This document shows, one piece after another, positions 46,201 to 53,860 of a stretch of 64,000 nt of DNA. Origin of the DNA: Agarilytica sp033852175 (lineage in GTDB: Bacteria > Pseudomonadota > Gammaproteobacteria > Pseudomonadales > Cellvibrionaceae). The notes under the pieces were generated by a model that saw only the letters and a list, made by a program, of their open reading frames with translations, searched no databases and was not told the DNA's origin. The translations under genes were made by a program, and so were the position numbers. The DNA lies in contig JAWSUY010000011.1 in the NCBI GenBank assembly GCA_033852175.1, forward strand, positions 12,435 through 76,434, in the 5' to 3' direction. The stretch's first letter is position 1. Every line of letters begins with the position of its first letter.

Positions 46201-47003
46201 TTAGAAATGTTACGGCCGCCGCGTTCAAACACTCGGAAAATATCGCCAGGAACAACGGTTTCCCAAGCGGGTAGTGGGTAAAGAGCCGGTATCACGCCAG
46301 ATTTAGCGACGTCTTCTTTTAGATAGTCCGGTACTGTCGGGCCTTTTATGACAACGGCTTCGCCATCACGGTTGTAAGACTCACCGAGTAAGTAATTTTT
46401 AAACGGTAAGATTCCGTTATTGTAAGCCGCGCCTCCCCATAGCATCGCGCCTGTTGAGTGCATGCTTCGTATAGCGGCTTCGATGGTTTCCTGGTGACAA
46501 GCTCCGCAAGATTCGCTTACGATCCGATAATCTGAAGGGTTAACGAACCGAATAAACTCGGGACTTTCTCGGTTGAATAGTGTGTAACTTCGCTTTGGGG
46601 TTGCGCTGCTTGGTGAGTGCCAGGCATCGGGTAGCGTTGGCAGTACATGAGCTTTGTTCATGGCCTTGTTGTAAACGGGGGTATTTTGTTGGGCGAGGTC
46701 TGGTTTAACAATAGTGTGGTCGCCGCCATGGCAGTCAATGCAACCGAGTTTAATGGCTCGGTTACTGTGCATGGTTTTATTGTCCGATTTGGTATGGCAG
46801 CTTACGCAGCCGACATTTTTTTTGTCGACGTCGGCTTGGCGCTGGCTGGGCGGCGCGGGCAGTGCAACGGTATAGTCTCGATGGACTGCGTGGTGTTTGG
46901 ATGAGGCGAGGGCATCGCTGCCTAAAAAACCGATGGCAATCATCAGTGTTATTTTGGGTATGTGAAAACGGTTGAGCGTTTTGACAATATTTGAAGCAAG
47001 CAT
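43248..47003 (-). CDS. Decaheme cytochrome c fused to an LVIVD beta-propeller
   Basis: A 1251-residue exported protein with a signal peptide (about 1-35). Ten CxxCH motifs are spread over residues 63-800 (CVSCH, CIDCH, CGACH, CASCH, CMICH, CVDCH, CKDCH, CYSCH, CGGCH, CSDCH). The last 400 residues hold repeats of LVIVD type (YLYVAEGKNGVQVYDVAG, YAYVAAGSEGLIIVDITRP, FAYVADGSGGLKVVQL), which fold as a beta-propeller. The gene is preceded by AAGGCG. It would be an electron carrier in the periplasm or at the cell surface with a binding platform. It is separated from the upstream barrel gene by 850 bp of repeats, so it may have its own promoter. Confidence 0.92.
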   Translation of the reverse strand: MLASNIVKTLNRFHIPKITLMIAIGFLGSDALASSKHHAVHRDYTVALPAPPSQRQADVDKKNVGCVSCHTKSDNKTMHSNRAIKLGCIDCHGGDHTIVKPDLAQQNTPVYNKAMNKAHVLPTLPDAWHSPSSATPKRSYTLFNRESPEFIRFVNPSDYRIVSESCGACHQETIEAAIRSMHSTGAMLWGGAAYNNGILPFKNYLLGESYNRDGEAVVIKGPTVPDYLKEDVAKSGVIPALYPLPAWETVVPGDIFRVFERGGRNISNLFPETGIPGNLGQIQRLEEPGRPDFRQSNRGPGTGGRISVPLINITKTRLNDPFTWFAGTNDQPGDYRHSGCASCHVVYANDRDPKHSGPYAKHGHDGQSITKDPTIDKEESGHPLKHAFTRAIPTSQCMICHMHQPNMFMNTFLGYTMWDYESDAPQMWPEKQQYPSHEKTRKVLDRNPEGASPRGKWADVKFLKSVWDNNDKMQDTQFADYHSHGWNFRAIFKRDRKGNLLDAKGKVVSDTDPKKFDKAVHMSSIHADVGMHCVDCHFAQDNHGNGHIYGEVALAVEVDCKDCHGTAKEYPNLFTSGPAALEGGADLSVLRTPDGRRRFEWVNGKLFQRSSLNPELEWQLSLVKDSVTKGHKEYNPKAARAKLMSNNTKTQTWDGKAAPQDLAHSNDEMECYSCHTSWTTTCGGCHLPIEANAKTERHHFEGGESRNYATYNPQVARDQAFMLGRRGEAKGGKIAPTRSTSALVLSSTNSNREKIYIQQAPIASSGFSSQAFNPHFPHTVRKTETKTCSDCHLSKEKDNNAIMAQLLMQGTNFINFVGYNAWLGGDGEVAAVQLTEWDEPQAVIGSYLHKYAYPDWFKDHQENDLKLKHAHKHSAGKANCLQLRGEYLYVAEGKNGVQVYDVAGIANKGISQRIITSPFSPLGHDTHVKTKNASCIALPSNQPINPAKNTGDLMRITNQEQPFHPIYNYAIVTDKKEGLILININTFTDGEPRNNFLERALTWNKNGVLDGAKHITIGGHFVYITTDAGVAIIDLDKPLNPEHIATIPLNDARATSLQFRYLFVTDSEGLKVIDVTDIKNPEVIANNTIKIDNAYKIHLARTYAYVAAGSEGLIIVDITRPEAMKTFKRYNADGQLEDSRDVIVATTNASLFAYVADGSGGLKVVQLTSPKLQPKFYGFSPEPNPKLIAKYRSGNALLSLSRPLERDRGVDETGGQIAVFGRKGSRPLNQQEMQKMYLDKDGKPWFVEDKP

Positions 47004-47066
47004 AACCTTCGCCTTGAAATTGTTTTTTATTTACTCTGTTTAAGTCGAGTAATTTTCTGTTTGTCC

Positions 47067-47280
47067 AGTTCGCTGCAGCTCAGTGCTGCTGTTCGGACTG
47101 TTAATTCTTTTTCGTATTCCAATCTTCTCGTTCCCACGCTCTGCGTGGTAACGCAATACCAATTTGTTCTACAAATCTTTCTAGCGCGCTACAGTGCCGG
47201 TATCAGACTCTGTTAATTCTTTTCTCGTTTCTGCACTCTGTGTGGTAACGCAATACCGATTTGTTCTGTCTATCTTTCTA
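47067..47280. repeat. Two degenerate tandem copies of a ~105-bp unit
   Basis: Copy A (about 47067-47184) and copy B (about 47185-47280) share CTGTTAATTCTTTT, TGTGGTAACGCAATACC, ATTTGTTCT and ATCTTTCTAG in the same order. A third partial copy (CTGCAGCTCAGTGCCG... TTATTCTTTTC) resumes after the inverted-repeat element at 47286-47482, as if that element had inserted into copy C. Confidence 0.7.
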
Positions 47281-47285
47281 GTCCG

Positions 47286-47482
47286 CTGCAGTAATCCGGG
47301 AGGTGGGTTCAAGACACGCCATACCCAAAGCACTCGCGTTGCTCGCGGGGCAGGCCCTAAATACATCCATGTAGGCTCCCTGTTGCCATCCTCGAACGTA
47401 TGCTCCTGCACGTTCTACTACGCCACATCCTTGTGGCAAATGGCAACAGAAGGTCTTGAACCCACCTCCCGAATCACTGCAG
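47286..47482. repeat. MITE-like palindromic element with 30-bp terminal inverted repeats
   Basis: The ends at 47286-47315 and 47453-47482 are inverted copies of CTGCAGTRATYCGGGAGGTG plus GGTTCAAGAC, matching at 28 of 30 positions. An inner TGTTGCCAT/ATGGCAACA pair makes the whole 197 bp foldable. There is no transposase frame. It looks like a non-autonomous, dispersed palindromic repeat. Confidence 0.72.
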
Positions 47483-47628
47483 CTCAGTGCCGATATTCGA
47501 GACTGTTTATTCTTTTCTTGTTCCCATTCTCAGCTTGGGAACGAGATAAACCACCTCCTAAATCATTGCAGGTATCAGGCTTTTTTCTTTTTTCTTTTCT
47601 CTCCCAGCATCCCCGGTCGAGTTTAGTG

Positions 47629-47720
47629 TTTGAGGGTTTGGTTTAGGACCGTCTGCCACATGGATGTGGCAGCCGAGCTTCATGGACGAATTTATGCGTG
47701 CCCTAAACCAAACCCTCAAA
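47629..47720. repeat. 19-bp perfect inverted repeat with a nested hairpin
   Basis: TTTGAGGGTTTGGTTTAGG (47629-47647) is the exact reverse complement of 47702-47720. Between the arms, CTGCCACAT-GG-ATGTGGCAG (47653-47672) forms a second perfect stem. This lies downstream of the outer-membrane barrel gene on the minus strand and may end its transcript. Confidence 0.8.
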
Positions 47721-47862
47721 TGCTAGACGTAAAAAATAACCAATTCGCCAGCCACCAATTTTAGTAAGTCAATGGACAACTTTATGCGTGCCCTAAACCA
47801 AACCCTCAAATGCTAAACGTAAAAAATAACCAATTCGCCAGCCACCAATTCTAATAGGTCAA
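47683..47862. repeat. 90-bp direct tandem duplication covering the 3' end of the barrel gene
   Basis: Copies at 47683-47772 and 47773-47862 differ at only a few positions. The second copy includes the last codons and stop of the barrel gene; the first is its duplicate in the 3' flank. Each copy contains CCTAAACCAAACCCTCAAA, so two alternative partners exist for the left arm at 47629. Confidence 0.85.
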
Positions 47863-49719
47863 AATCAAATTAAACAAAAAGTAATCTGAGTCTTCATCCT
47901 CAAACAAATCATCGTAACCTTCACCGCCAATCAGTTTCGCGTAAGACGCTCGGAACACAATATTTTGCGTCATCTTAGGCCGGTAAATAAAAGAGAAAGA
48001 CAAATCCTGACCAATCTCTTTATCGATATCACTCTGATTTCGCGCGACTTCCAACACCTCAGTCGTTTCGAAATACAACTGATTAAGGTTGGCGCTCAAT
48101 CGTAATTCAGGGGTTATATCCATATCCACACCCAAGCCCAGCAAAATCGTACCGGGGTTGGTGAAATTGGATTGACCTTGATCTTTTGACGAACGTAATG
48201 AATTCAGCACACCGTTGCGTGAAGAAAGCGAAACCCGGCCACCGCCGATAAATGGCGTGTTCTGTCGAATCCAATAACTCGTATCGCTTCCGGCGAATTG
48301 TGGGTTTTCGAAGATAGAATCAAATCCCGTTGCTTTATCATCGAAGGGATTGTCGTCGCCGGTTGCGTATAAAAAGGAAAGGCGTGGGCGTATCCAATCA
48401 AAATCCCAAGAAAATTCTGATGCGAAGAATAGGGCGGATATGTCGACGTCTTCGGTGACGAACACACCGGGTTCGATTGTACCAAAAGCGTAGTAAAGCG
48501 AAGTGGTTAAGTTCGTGCGGCCAAAGTGACCGTCGCCGCTGTAGCCTAAATAGGTGACATCGTAATTGCGAGGGACTTCGCGACCAAGGGACGCAGGGCG
48601 TGCAATAAAGCCGTTGTTATCAAAATAAAACTCATCCGACTCGGCATTGCGATTATGGGTAATCGAAAATTGCGAGAAGAAACCTTTTTTGAACAAATCC
48701 TGCCAATAGATATTGGCGGTGTAGACGTAATCTTTCCGCACCGGCTCACTGGTATCGTTGAGCCCGCTGTTGGTGTCTTTTTCTAAACGTTGAAAGAATG
48801 CAATATTGTATTGGAAAACATTACTGTCGCGGTTGCCGAACAAACGGATACCGAGTTGGTTATCTTGAAATAAGAAGCCACGAAAGTCCGAACTGAAGGG
48901 CTGTATACCCACGCGAATACTATCGAAGTCGTATTTGTCTGAAACATTACGCAAATGCACATCGATAAACGCGGCTTGCAAACCTACGTGGTTGTCGCTA
49001 CGTTTTTCACCTTTTGCGGGGTCGACGTAGAGCCCTTGAATTTCATCAATCTCGACGTGGTTATAGTTAAATACCGGGGTAATGCGAAATTCGTAATCGG
49101 GTGGGCGGAAGACGGTATCGCCTTTATACAACACAAATTCGGTGGCGAGGTTGTGGTTTAGTATGGTTTGTTTGTTCGAACCGAATACATCAATGCGTCC
49201 GCTCTGTATTGTGGAACTGCCGCCAACGGGGGTGACGATTTCACGTGATTCATAAATGGAGTCCGAAATAACACCGAGGTTGAAAAACCAATCTTTTCCT
49301 AATACGGGTTTATCGCCTTTTAACGCATTACGATTATAAGGGTCGTACCAATGTTCTACGTAACCCAGTGCGTCGACAATACGCCAGCGATCAGGAATGG
49401 GGACCGAGGCTGCGTAATCTTGTAACTTAGGTCGCGGCAATTTTGAAATGCGATTTTTTGAGCGAGCGGGGTTTTTAGAATGCGTTGGCCGCGAAGCGTT
49501 TTTATTCAGCGTTTTCCGTTTTGGTACTTCGCTTGTTTTCTCTTCAGTGGTGCAATCGACAGTCTCTTCTCGGCCGAGTCGTCGTCTTTTGCTCGACGTT
49601 GCCTGGCTTGTGTCTTTCTCTGTGCAGGTTTCCGCACTGACGTTAGCGCTTAACGCTGTGCCAGACAATACAATGGGGAGAAGTAGGCCGAGTGTAGAAG
49701 ATGATAATTTTATTTTCAT
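47851..49719 (-). CDS. Outer-membrane beta-barrel of the cytochrome cluster
   Basis: A 622-residue exported protein (signal peptide ending VSA, about residue 29). Residues 30-110 are basic and Ser/Lys/Arg-rich with two cysteines and a KRRRLGRE motif. From about 120 on, alternating strands with many aromatic girdle residues suggest a barrel of 16 or more strands, ending FNLILTY with a terminal aromatic. No family could be assigned; a porin that houses or docks multiheme cytochromes, in the manner of MtrB-type proteins, is an inference from its position between them. It starts 3 bp after the GlcG-like gene. Confidence 0.8.
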   Translation of the reverse strand: MKIKLSSSTLGLLLPIVLSGTALSANVSAETCTEKDTSQATSSKRRRLGREETVDCTTEEKTSEVPKRKTLNKNASRPTHSKNPARSKNRISKLPRPKLQDYAASVPIPDRWRIVDALGYVEHWYDPYNRNALKGDKPVLGKDWFFNLGVISDSIYESREIVTPVGGSSTIQSGRIDVFGSNKQTILNHNLATEFVLYKGDTVFRPPDYEFRITPVFNYNHVEIDEIQGLYVDPAKGEKRSDNHVGLQAAFIDVHLRNVSDKYDFDSIRVGIQPFSSDFRGFLFQDNQLGIRLFGNRDSNVFQYNIAFFQRLEKDTNSGLNDTSEPVRKDYVYTANIYWQDLFKKGFFSQFSITHNRNAESDEFYFDNNGFIARPASLGREVPRNYDVTYLGYSGDGHFGRTNLTTSLYYAFGTIEPGVFVTEDVDISALFFASEFSWDFDWIRPRLSFLYATGDDNPFDDKATGFDSIFENPQFAGSDTSYWIRQNTPFIGGGRVSLSSRNGVLNSLRSSKDQGQSNFTNPGTILLGLGVDMDITPELRLSANLNQLYFETTEVLEVARNQSDIDKEIGQDLSFSFIYRPKMTQNIVFRASYAKLIGGEGYDDLFEDEDSDYFLFNLILTY

Positions 49720-49722
49720 GAT

Positions 49723-51816
49723 CTATTTGCCCTCGCACACGTTGTCTTCATCGGAATCGAGGAAGGGGGCTTGTGGGCATTGGATAAAGCGTTGTCGAAC
49801 GTCTTGCGGCGTTAAATTATCCGCTCGCCTTGCAATGGGGGCATTACCAACCGACCCGAGCCTTAGGCCTGCATTGTGAACGCCTAAAAAGCTGATCATA
49901 TCGTCTTGGTCAACACCGTCACCAGAAACGCCGATGCCACCGATTAACATCTCGCCTCGGTAAATAGGCACACTACCGGGGAATATTTGTATGCCGTTGG
50001 CAATCGAGATATTGGCAATATCGACACTGGCTCCAACACTAAAAGTGAGGTTCTCTGGGTCAAAGTCGACGCCGGTGCATTGGTCAGTTACGTCTGGAAT
50101 AGTGGCGACGGTATCTGCCGATGCGGTATTGAGTACATGCTGAATAATACCGTTAAAGACTAAGTCCAATTGTATGCCGGTGGAAAATACACTCCATGAG
50201 CCATTTTCTTTACTCAGTGGGCCAGCCGGGCTTCCCGATAAACCATCGGGGTAAAACGGTCGCGATAAATTCCCGCCCGCTCTATCGGAATAGGCGAATA
50301 GTCCGTTGGTGAGTGCGCCGCTATTGGCAACAAAGGTTTGTAAGTCGGTAACGTATGCGCCTATGTCCACATCTTCTTTTGTAGTGAGAGCAAGAGCCGT
50401 ATCTGAAATATCAAAATACGTCGCGGGAGGTTGGTCATTTAAAAAGTCAGCAGCCCCGGCAGAAGAATAAAAAGTCGCTGTCCGAGCTTTCTGTACCGCA
50501 ACGTCCGAACCGAATATCGGAGCATCGCGAGAGCGTACCATTCCTAAAATAACGCCGTTGGTATCAACGATTGCAATGCTAACCCGCGCTTGGCTGCCGA
50601 GTGGTTGGCGAATTTGCGCGCGTGCTCGGTTGGCAATCGTCAGCGCATCTTCGAGTATGGCTTGCACCTCGGCGGCGGCGAGTAAACTGTCTGTTCCATC
50701 AATCGCGGGGTAGCGGTTAGTGTTGCTGGCATCCACAAATATATGCGCATCGAGAGTAACGCCGTCAAGGCTAGAAGGATATTCCGAAGTTGTCGCGGCA
50801 CGAATGCCTGACTCAGCTTGGCCAAAGGTTAAGCCTGCGCGAACACTTGCATCGGTATAGCCAAACACATCGACCAAACTACCGATCGAAGACTCGATAT
50901 CCGTTCGTAATGGTGCTGTGTTGGGATTCGATAGCATGTCTGCAACAACTGCATCGCTAAACCGTAGGGTTTTTCCTTCAACGGTAATTCTGTCTGCTAC
51001 ACGGTTTTCAGGAGCATAAAATCCATTGGCTCCCGCCAACGCGATAATTTCATCCACATCGTTGTCGTTATCTGAAATTAACTTATCAATAGAATACAAA
51101 CCGTTAGAGGCAACCCCATTAATATCCGGTCCATCGGCAATAACACCGACACCACCCACAACCGTCCCATTTTTATAAAGTGGAAAACCACCGGGGTCGG
51201 CAGAAAGCCCTAAAGGTGCGCGTTTGGGACCGATGCTGATTAGTGAACTATCAATAGTAAAATCCGAACACGAAAGCTGACTAAACTGAACACCGAATAA
51301 GGGGCCAGAAGGTTGGTCTTGCTCACCGGGGTTAAAATTCTCTTGAATAATTTGGCTGGCCGTTCGTGTCGAAAACGCGTTGCCTTCAGAAGAAAGGTAA
51401 GCGCCGGTAATCGCTTTTGATATCGCCGCTTGGTCATCAATATTCAGCGGAACGCCAACGGTCGGCAATTGAATACCTTCTAAGCCGCTATCGATTGGGA
51501 CGACGTTGTTACCATTAAGGTCTTTGGTCGCCTCCGTTGCGAGAAGCACCACACGGTCACTTGCGTCTCCCATACGGTAAACTGCCAAAATATTACCGAC
51601 ACGATCGGACACCGCGATGGTCGCGTTCCGGTCTTGCGCGCGGGCTTCTTGAATCGCCTGCGCCAATATCTGTTCGACATCGTCAGTGCTCAGTTGCGTA
51701 GACGTACTTGCGCAAGCCCCATCGCAACCGCCGCTATTATCCAAATCATCCCCGCCCGAGCAGGAGACCATTAACAGCGAAAAAGCCATCGCCAAGCTGG
51801 CGGATATTTTATTCAT
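49723..51816 (-). CDS. Lipoprotein with two GlcG/HbpS-like (DUF336) domains
   Basis: The start is ATG 51816, giving the lipoprotein signal MNKISASLAMAFSLLMVSC; a start at 51855 would add 13 residues. The 697-residue product has two related halves of the haem-degrading/GlcG (HbpS) fold, for example IAVSDRVGNILAVYRMGDA and VSIAIVDTNGVILGMVRSRDA, each followed by ISKAITGAYLSS- or QKARTATFYSSA-type helices and a GGVGVIADG / GGIGVSGDG loop. Members of the family bind haem or cobalamin-like ligands. In this cluster a haem or redox-sensing role is possible. It lies between the FHA-decaheme and barrel genes. Confidence 0.85.
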   Translation of the reverse strand: MNKISASLAMAFSLLMVSCSGGDDLDNSGGCDGACASTSTQLSTDDVEQILAQAIQEARAQDRNATIAVSDRVGNILAVYRMGDASDRVVLLATEATKDLNGNNVVPIDSGLEGIQLPTVGVPLNIDDQAAISKAITGAYLSSEGNAFSTRTASQIIQENFNPGEQDQPSGPLFGVQFSQLSCSDFTIDSSLISIGPKRAPLGLSADPGGFPLYKNGTVVGGVGVIADGPDINGVASNGLYSIDKLISDNDNDVDEIIALAGANGFYAPENRVADRITVEGKTLRFSDAVVADMLSNPNTAPLRTDIESSIGSLVDVFGYTDASVRAGLTFGQAESGIRAATTSEYPSSLDGVTLDAHIFVDASNTNRYPAIDGTDSLLAAAEVQAILEDALTIANRARAQIRQPLGSQARVSIAIVDTNGVILGMVRSRDAPIFGSDVAVQKARTATFYSSAGAADFLNDQPPATYFDISDTALALTTKEDVDIGAYVTDLQTFVANSGALTNGLFAYSDRAGGNLSRPFYPDGLSGSPAGPLSKENGSWSVFSTGIQLDLVFNGIIQHVLNTASADTVATIPDVTDQCTGVDFDPENLTFSVGASVDIANISIANGIQIFPGSVPIYRGEMLIGGIGVSGDGVDQDDMISFLGVHNAGLRLGSVGNAPIARRADNLTPQDVRQRFIQCPQAPFLDSDEDNVCEGK

Positions 51817-51939
51817 AATCAATTTCTCAATTAAAACCGTTGTTGTTAACGTCAACCGTTTTCAAAAGTTTGATTCGGCGTTAGTAGGAGGTGCAAGTGC
51901 AAGGTGGCAAGTACAAAACACTAACGCTTTGGTAATCGT

Positions 51940-53844
51940 TTAAAGCTGTTTACCCGTATGCGGCATGTCAATCGTATTAATGCTGGGCTTGGTCGTGTTC
52001 AAGATGGTCGGGCTCAGCATTTTAGGATGAAAGTCATGGCACGAAACGCAATTCACCGTGATTTTATTCGCGATAGAATCATCTGCATGGCAATCCACAC
52101 AATTATCAATACCCGGAATTAATACATCCGTACTCGATTCCGATTCTTCTGCATCATGGCAACTTAAGCAGCTATGGTTCGAATCCGCTTTTTTCGTTTC
52201 ATGGCTAGCATGGTCGAATATAGCGTTGGGGTACCAGTCATCGTTAATGCGAACAGGTAAAACCTGCCAGCGGGTGTAAATGTCATTCGCTTCATTGTCA
52301 GACACTTGGTGGCAGTAGTTGCACACGCCTTTGGTAAATTGTGCTTCTGATTCACTTGCTGCTTTTTGCATGCCGCAAGCAAAAGGCGTATTGCAATTTG
52401 CATTATTGCTGTCTTGGCCCAAGCGTCGACGCCGAGTACCGGAACCTGCCGCTTTAAAATTCGGGTCGGTGTAAACGCGTACGTAATGCTCTTCTAACAT
52501 GCGAATCACTTCATCCGGGTTTCCGTGGGGAAGTTGTCGTTCCAAATTATCGGTATCAAACGTTAACTGATGGCACGACGAACAATGTTCTTCCATATTC
52601 ACGGGCTCGAAGTGTTCATTGTCAGACTTTAAGGTATGGCAATCGGCACATCGCATGCCGTCGGGCTTATCCGTCGTGCGCATTTTTGACGGGCTGAAAT
52701 GCACCTTATGATCAAACTTTAAATTAGACGCTTCCGGGTATGCCGAATCAAAAGCCATTTGCTGTTTGTTCCAGCTCATATTCACAATGGCTTTTTCTTT
52801 TTCGCTACTGTTGAGTTTTACCGATTCCAAATAACTGAGTTTAAATTGCGGATGCTTGTTCACACTAAAACCCGTGGTGGTTGGAATACTCGCAATCTCT
52901 GACGTGGTGTCGGATGTTGTAGTAGTACTTCCTTCAATAACGGGGTCGGCATTATTCGCAATGGCATTACTGTGTGGGTTGTTACCCGCCATGCGGACTT
53001 CTTCTGCATGGCAGTCCACACATAACATATCCGAAGTAATGATGACGGAGGTCGGCTCGTTGTGTTCTTTATGACAACTTTGACATGCTTGCGCAGAATT
53101 CTTAGCGTGGCTGCTCGCACTGATTAAGGTGCTTGTTTCATCAATATGATCCGCGATTTGATGGCACTCTTCACATGCTTCGTCCTTTACTTGCTCGAAA
53201 GGGCTTTTATGACAAGCCGCGCAATTATCGCCAATCGACAATTGGTGAGCTTGGTTCAAAGAACCCGTGGACCAATAACGGTCACCGCTATGTACAAAAC
53301 TAATTTCAGATTTCGCATTGCCCAGAATTTCACTTTCAGCTGCGGTGGCATTTTCGTTATGCGTATTATGAAAATGTGAATACAAAGGCCATGCGGCAAA
53401 GACAACCACCAGCACAAAACTAATGGCATAAGCAGGCCAACGTGTGCCCCACGAGGCCGCATCGATAGTGGTGACATAAGCCGATTCAAGTGCTCGGTCC
53501 TGCAAATTCTGGTCAACCCGAATTTCCAATGCAAGATCAAAACCGGCAGGCGCAGTAATGACGCGGATGATGTGGCTGTCGAGTAGGATTTCGTCATCAA
53601 CCGCTAGCTTACCTTTCGATACGGTACGGCCATTTAAACTTATTCTACGTTTACCTTTGCACTCAAATTTTACCTTGCCAGCGGAGGCCGTAATGACTAG
53701 ATGCTTAAGGGCAATGTCCTTACCGCACAACTGAATGTCGACGGCTTTAGAGCTGCCGATAGTGAGACTTTTACTTTTGACCTCGGTGTCTTGGTAGCTC
53801 TGGCTACCGTTGGCCGTGTCGACGTAGCGTAACAATATATCCAT
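51940..53844 (-). CDS. FHA domain - membrane helix - decaheme cytochrome c fusion
   Basis: A 634-residue protein without a cleavable signal. Residues 1-110 form an FHA-like domain (LTIGSSKAVDIQL, KHLVI, ISLNGRTV), although the usual GR and SxxH motifs are weak. A single membrane helix spans about 137-156. The rest lies outside the cytoplasm and has ten CxxCH sites (CAACH, CEECH, CQSCH, CVDCH, CADCH, CSSCH, CNYCH, CLSCH, CVDCH, CVSCH; about 208-612). A TRRRRLGQD motif lies between haems 6 and 7. It thus links a cytoplasmic phosphopeptide-binding-type domain to a periplasmic haem wire. It starts 16 bp after the di-heme b-like gene. Confidence 0.92.
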   Translation of the reverse strand: MDILLRYVDTANGSQSYQDTEVKSKSLTIGSSKAVDIQLCGKDIALKHLVITASAGKVKFECKGKRRISLNGRTVSKGKLAVDDEILLDSHIIRVITAPAGFDLALEIRVDQNLQDRALESAYVTTIDAASWGTRWPAYAISFVLVVVFAAWPLYSHFHNTHNENATAAESEILGNAKSEISFVHSGDRYWSTGSLNQAHQLSIGDNCAACHKSPFEQVKDEACEECHQIADHIDETSTLISASSHAKNSAQACQSCHKEHNEPTSVIITSDMLCVDCHAEEVRMAGNNPHSNAIANNADPVIEGSTTTTSDTTSEIASIPTTTGFSVNKHPQFKLSYLESVKLNSSEKEKAIVNMSWNKQQMAFDSAYPEASNLKFDHKVHFSPSKMRTTDKPDGMRCADCHTLKSDNEHFEPVNMEEHCSSCHQLTFDTDNLERQLPHGNPDEVIRMLEEHYVRVYTDPNFKAAGSGTRRRRLGQDSNNANCNTPFACGMQKAASESEAQFTKGVCNYCHQVSDNEANDIYTRWQVLPVRINDDWYPNAIFDHASHETKKADSNHSCLSCHDAEESESSTDVLIPGIDNCVDCHADDSIANKITVNCVSCHDFHPKMLSPTILNTTKPSINTIDMPHTGKQL

Positions 53845-53860
53845 GGAATTGACTCGGCCC

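Noticed and set aside
47286..47482. Insertion sequence
   Set aside because: Terminal inverted repeats are present, but 197 bp cannot hold a transposase; called a MITE-like repeat instead.
47194..47646. 150-codon frame through the repeat region upstream of the decaheme-propeller gene
   Set aside because: It runs through inverted and tandem repeats on both sides and encodes no recognisable protein; both strands are equally open there.
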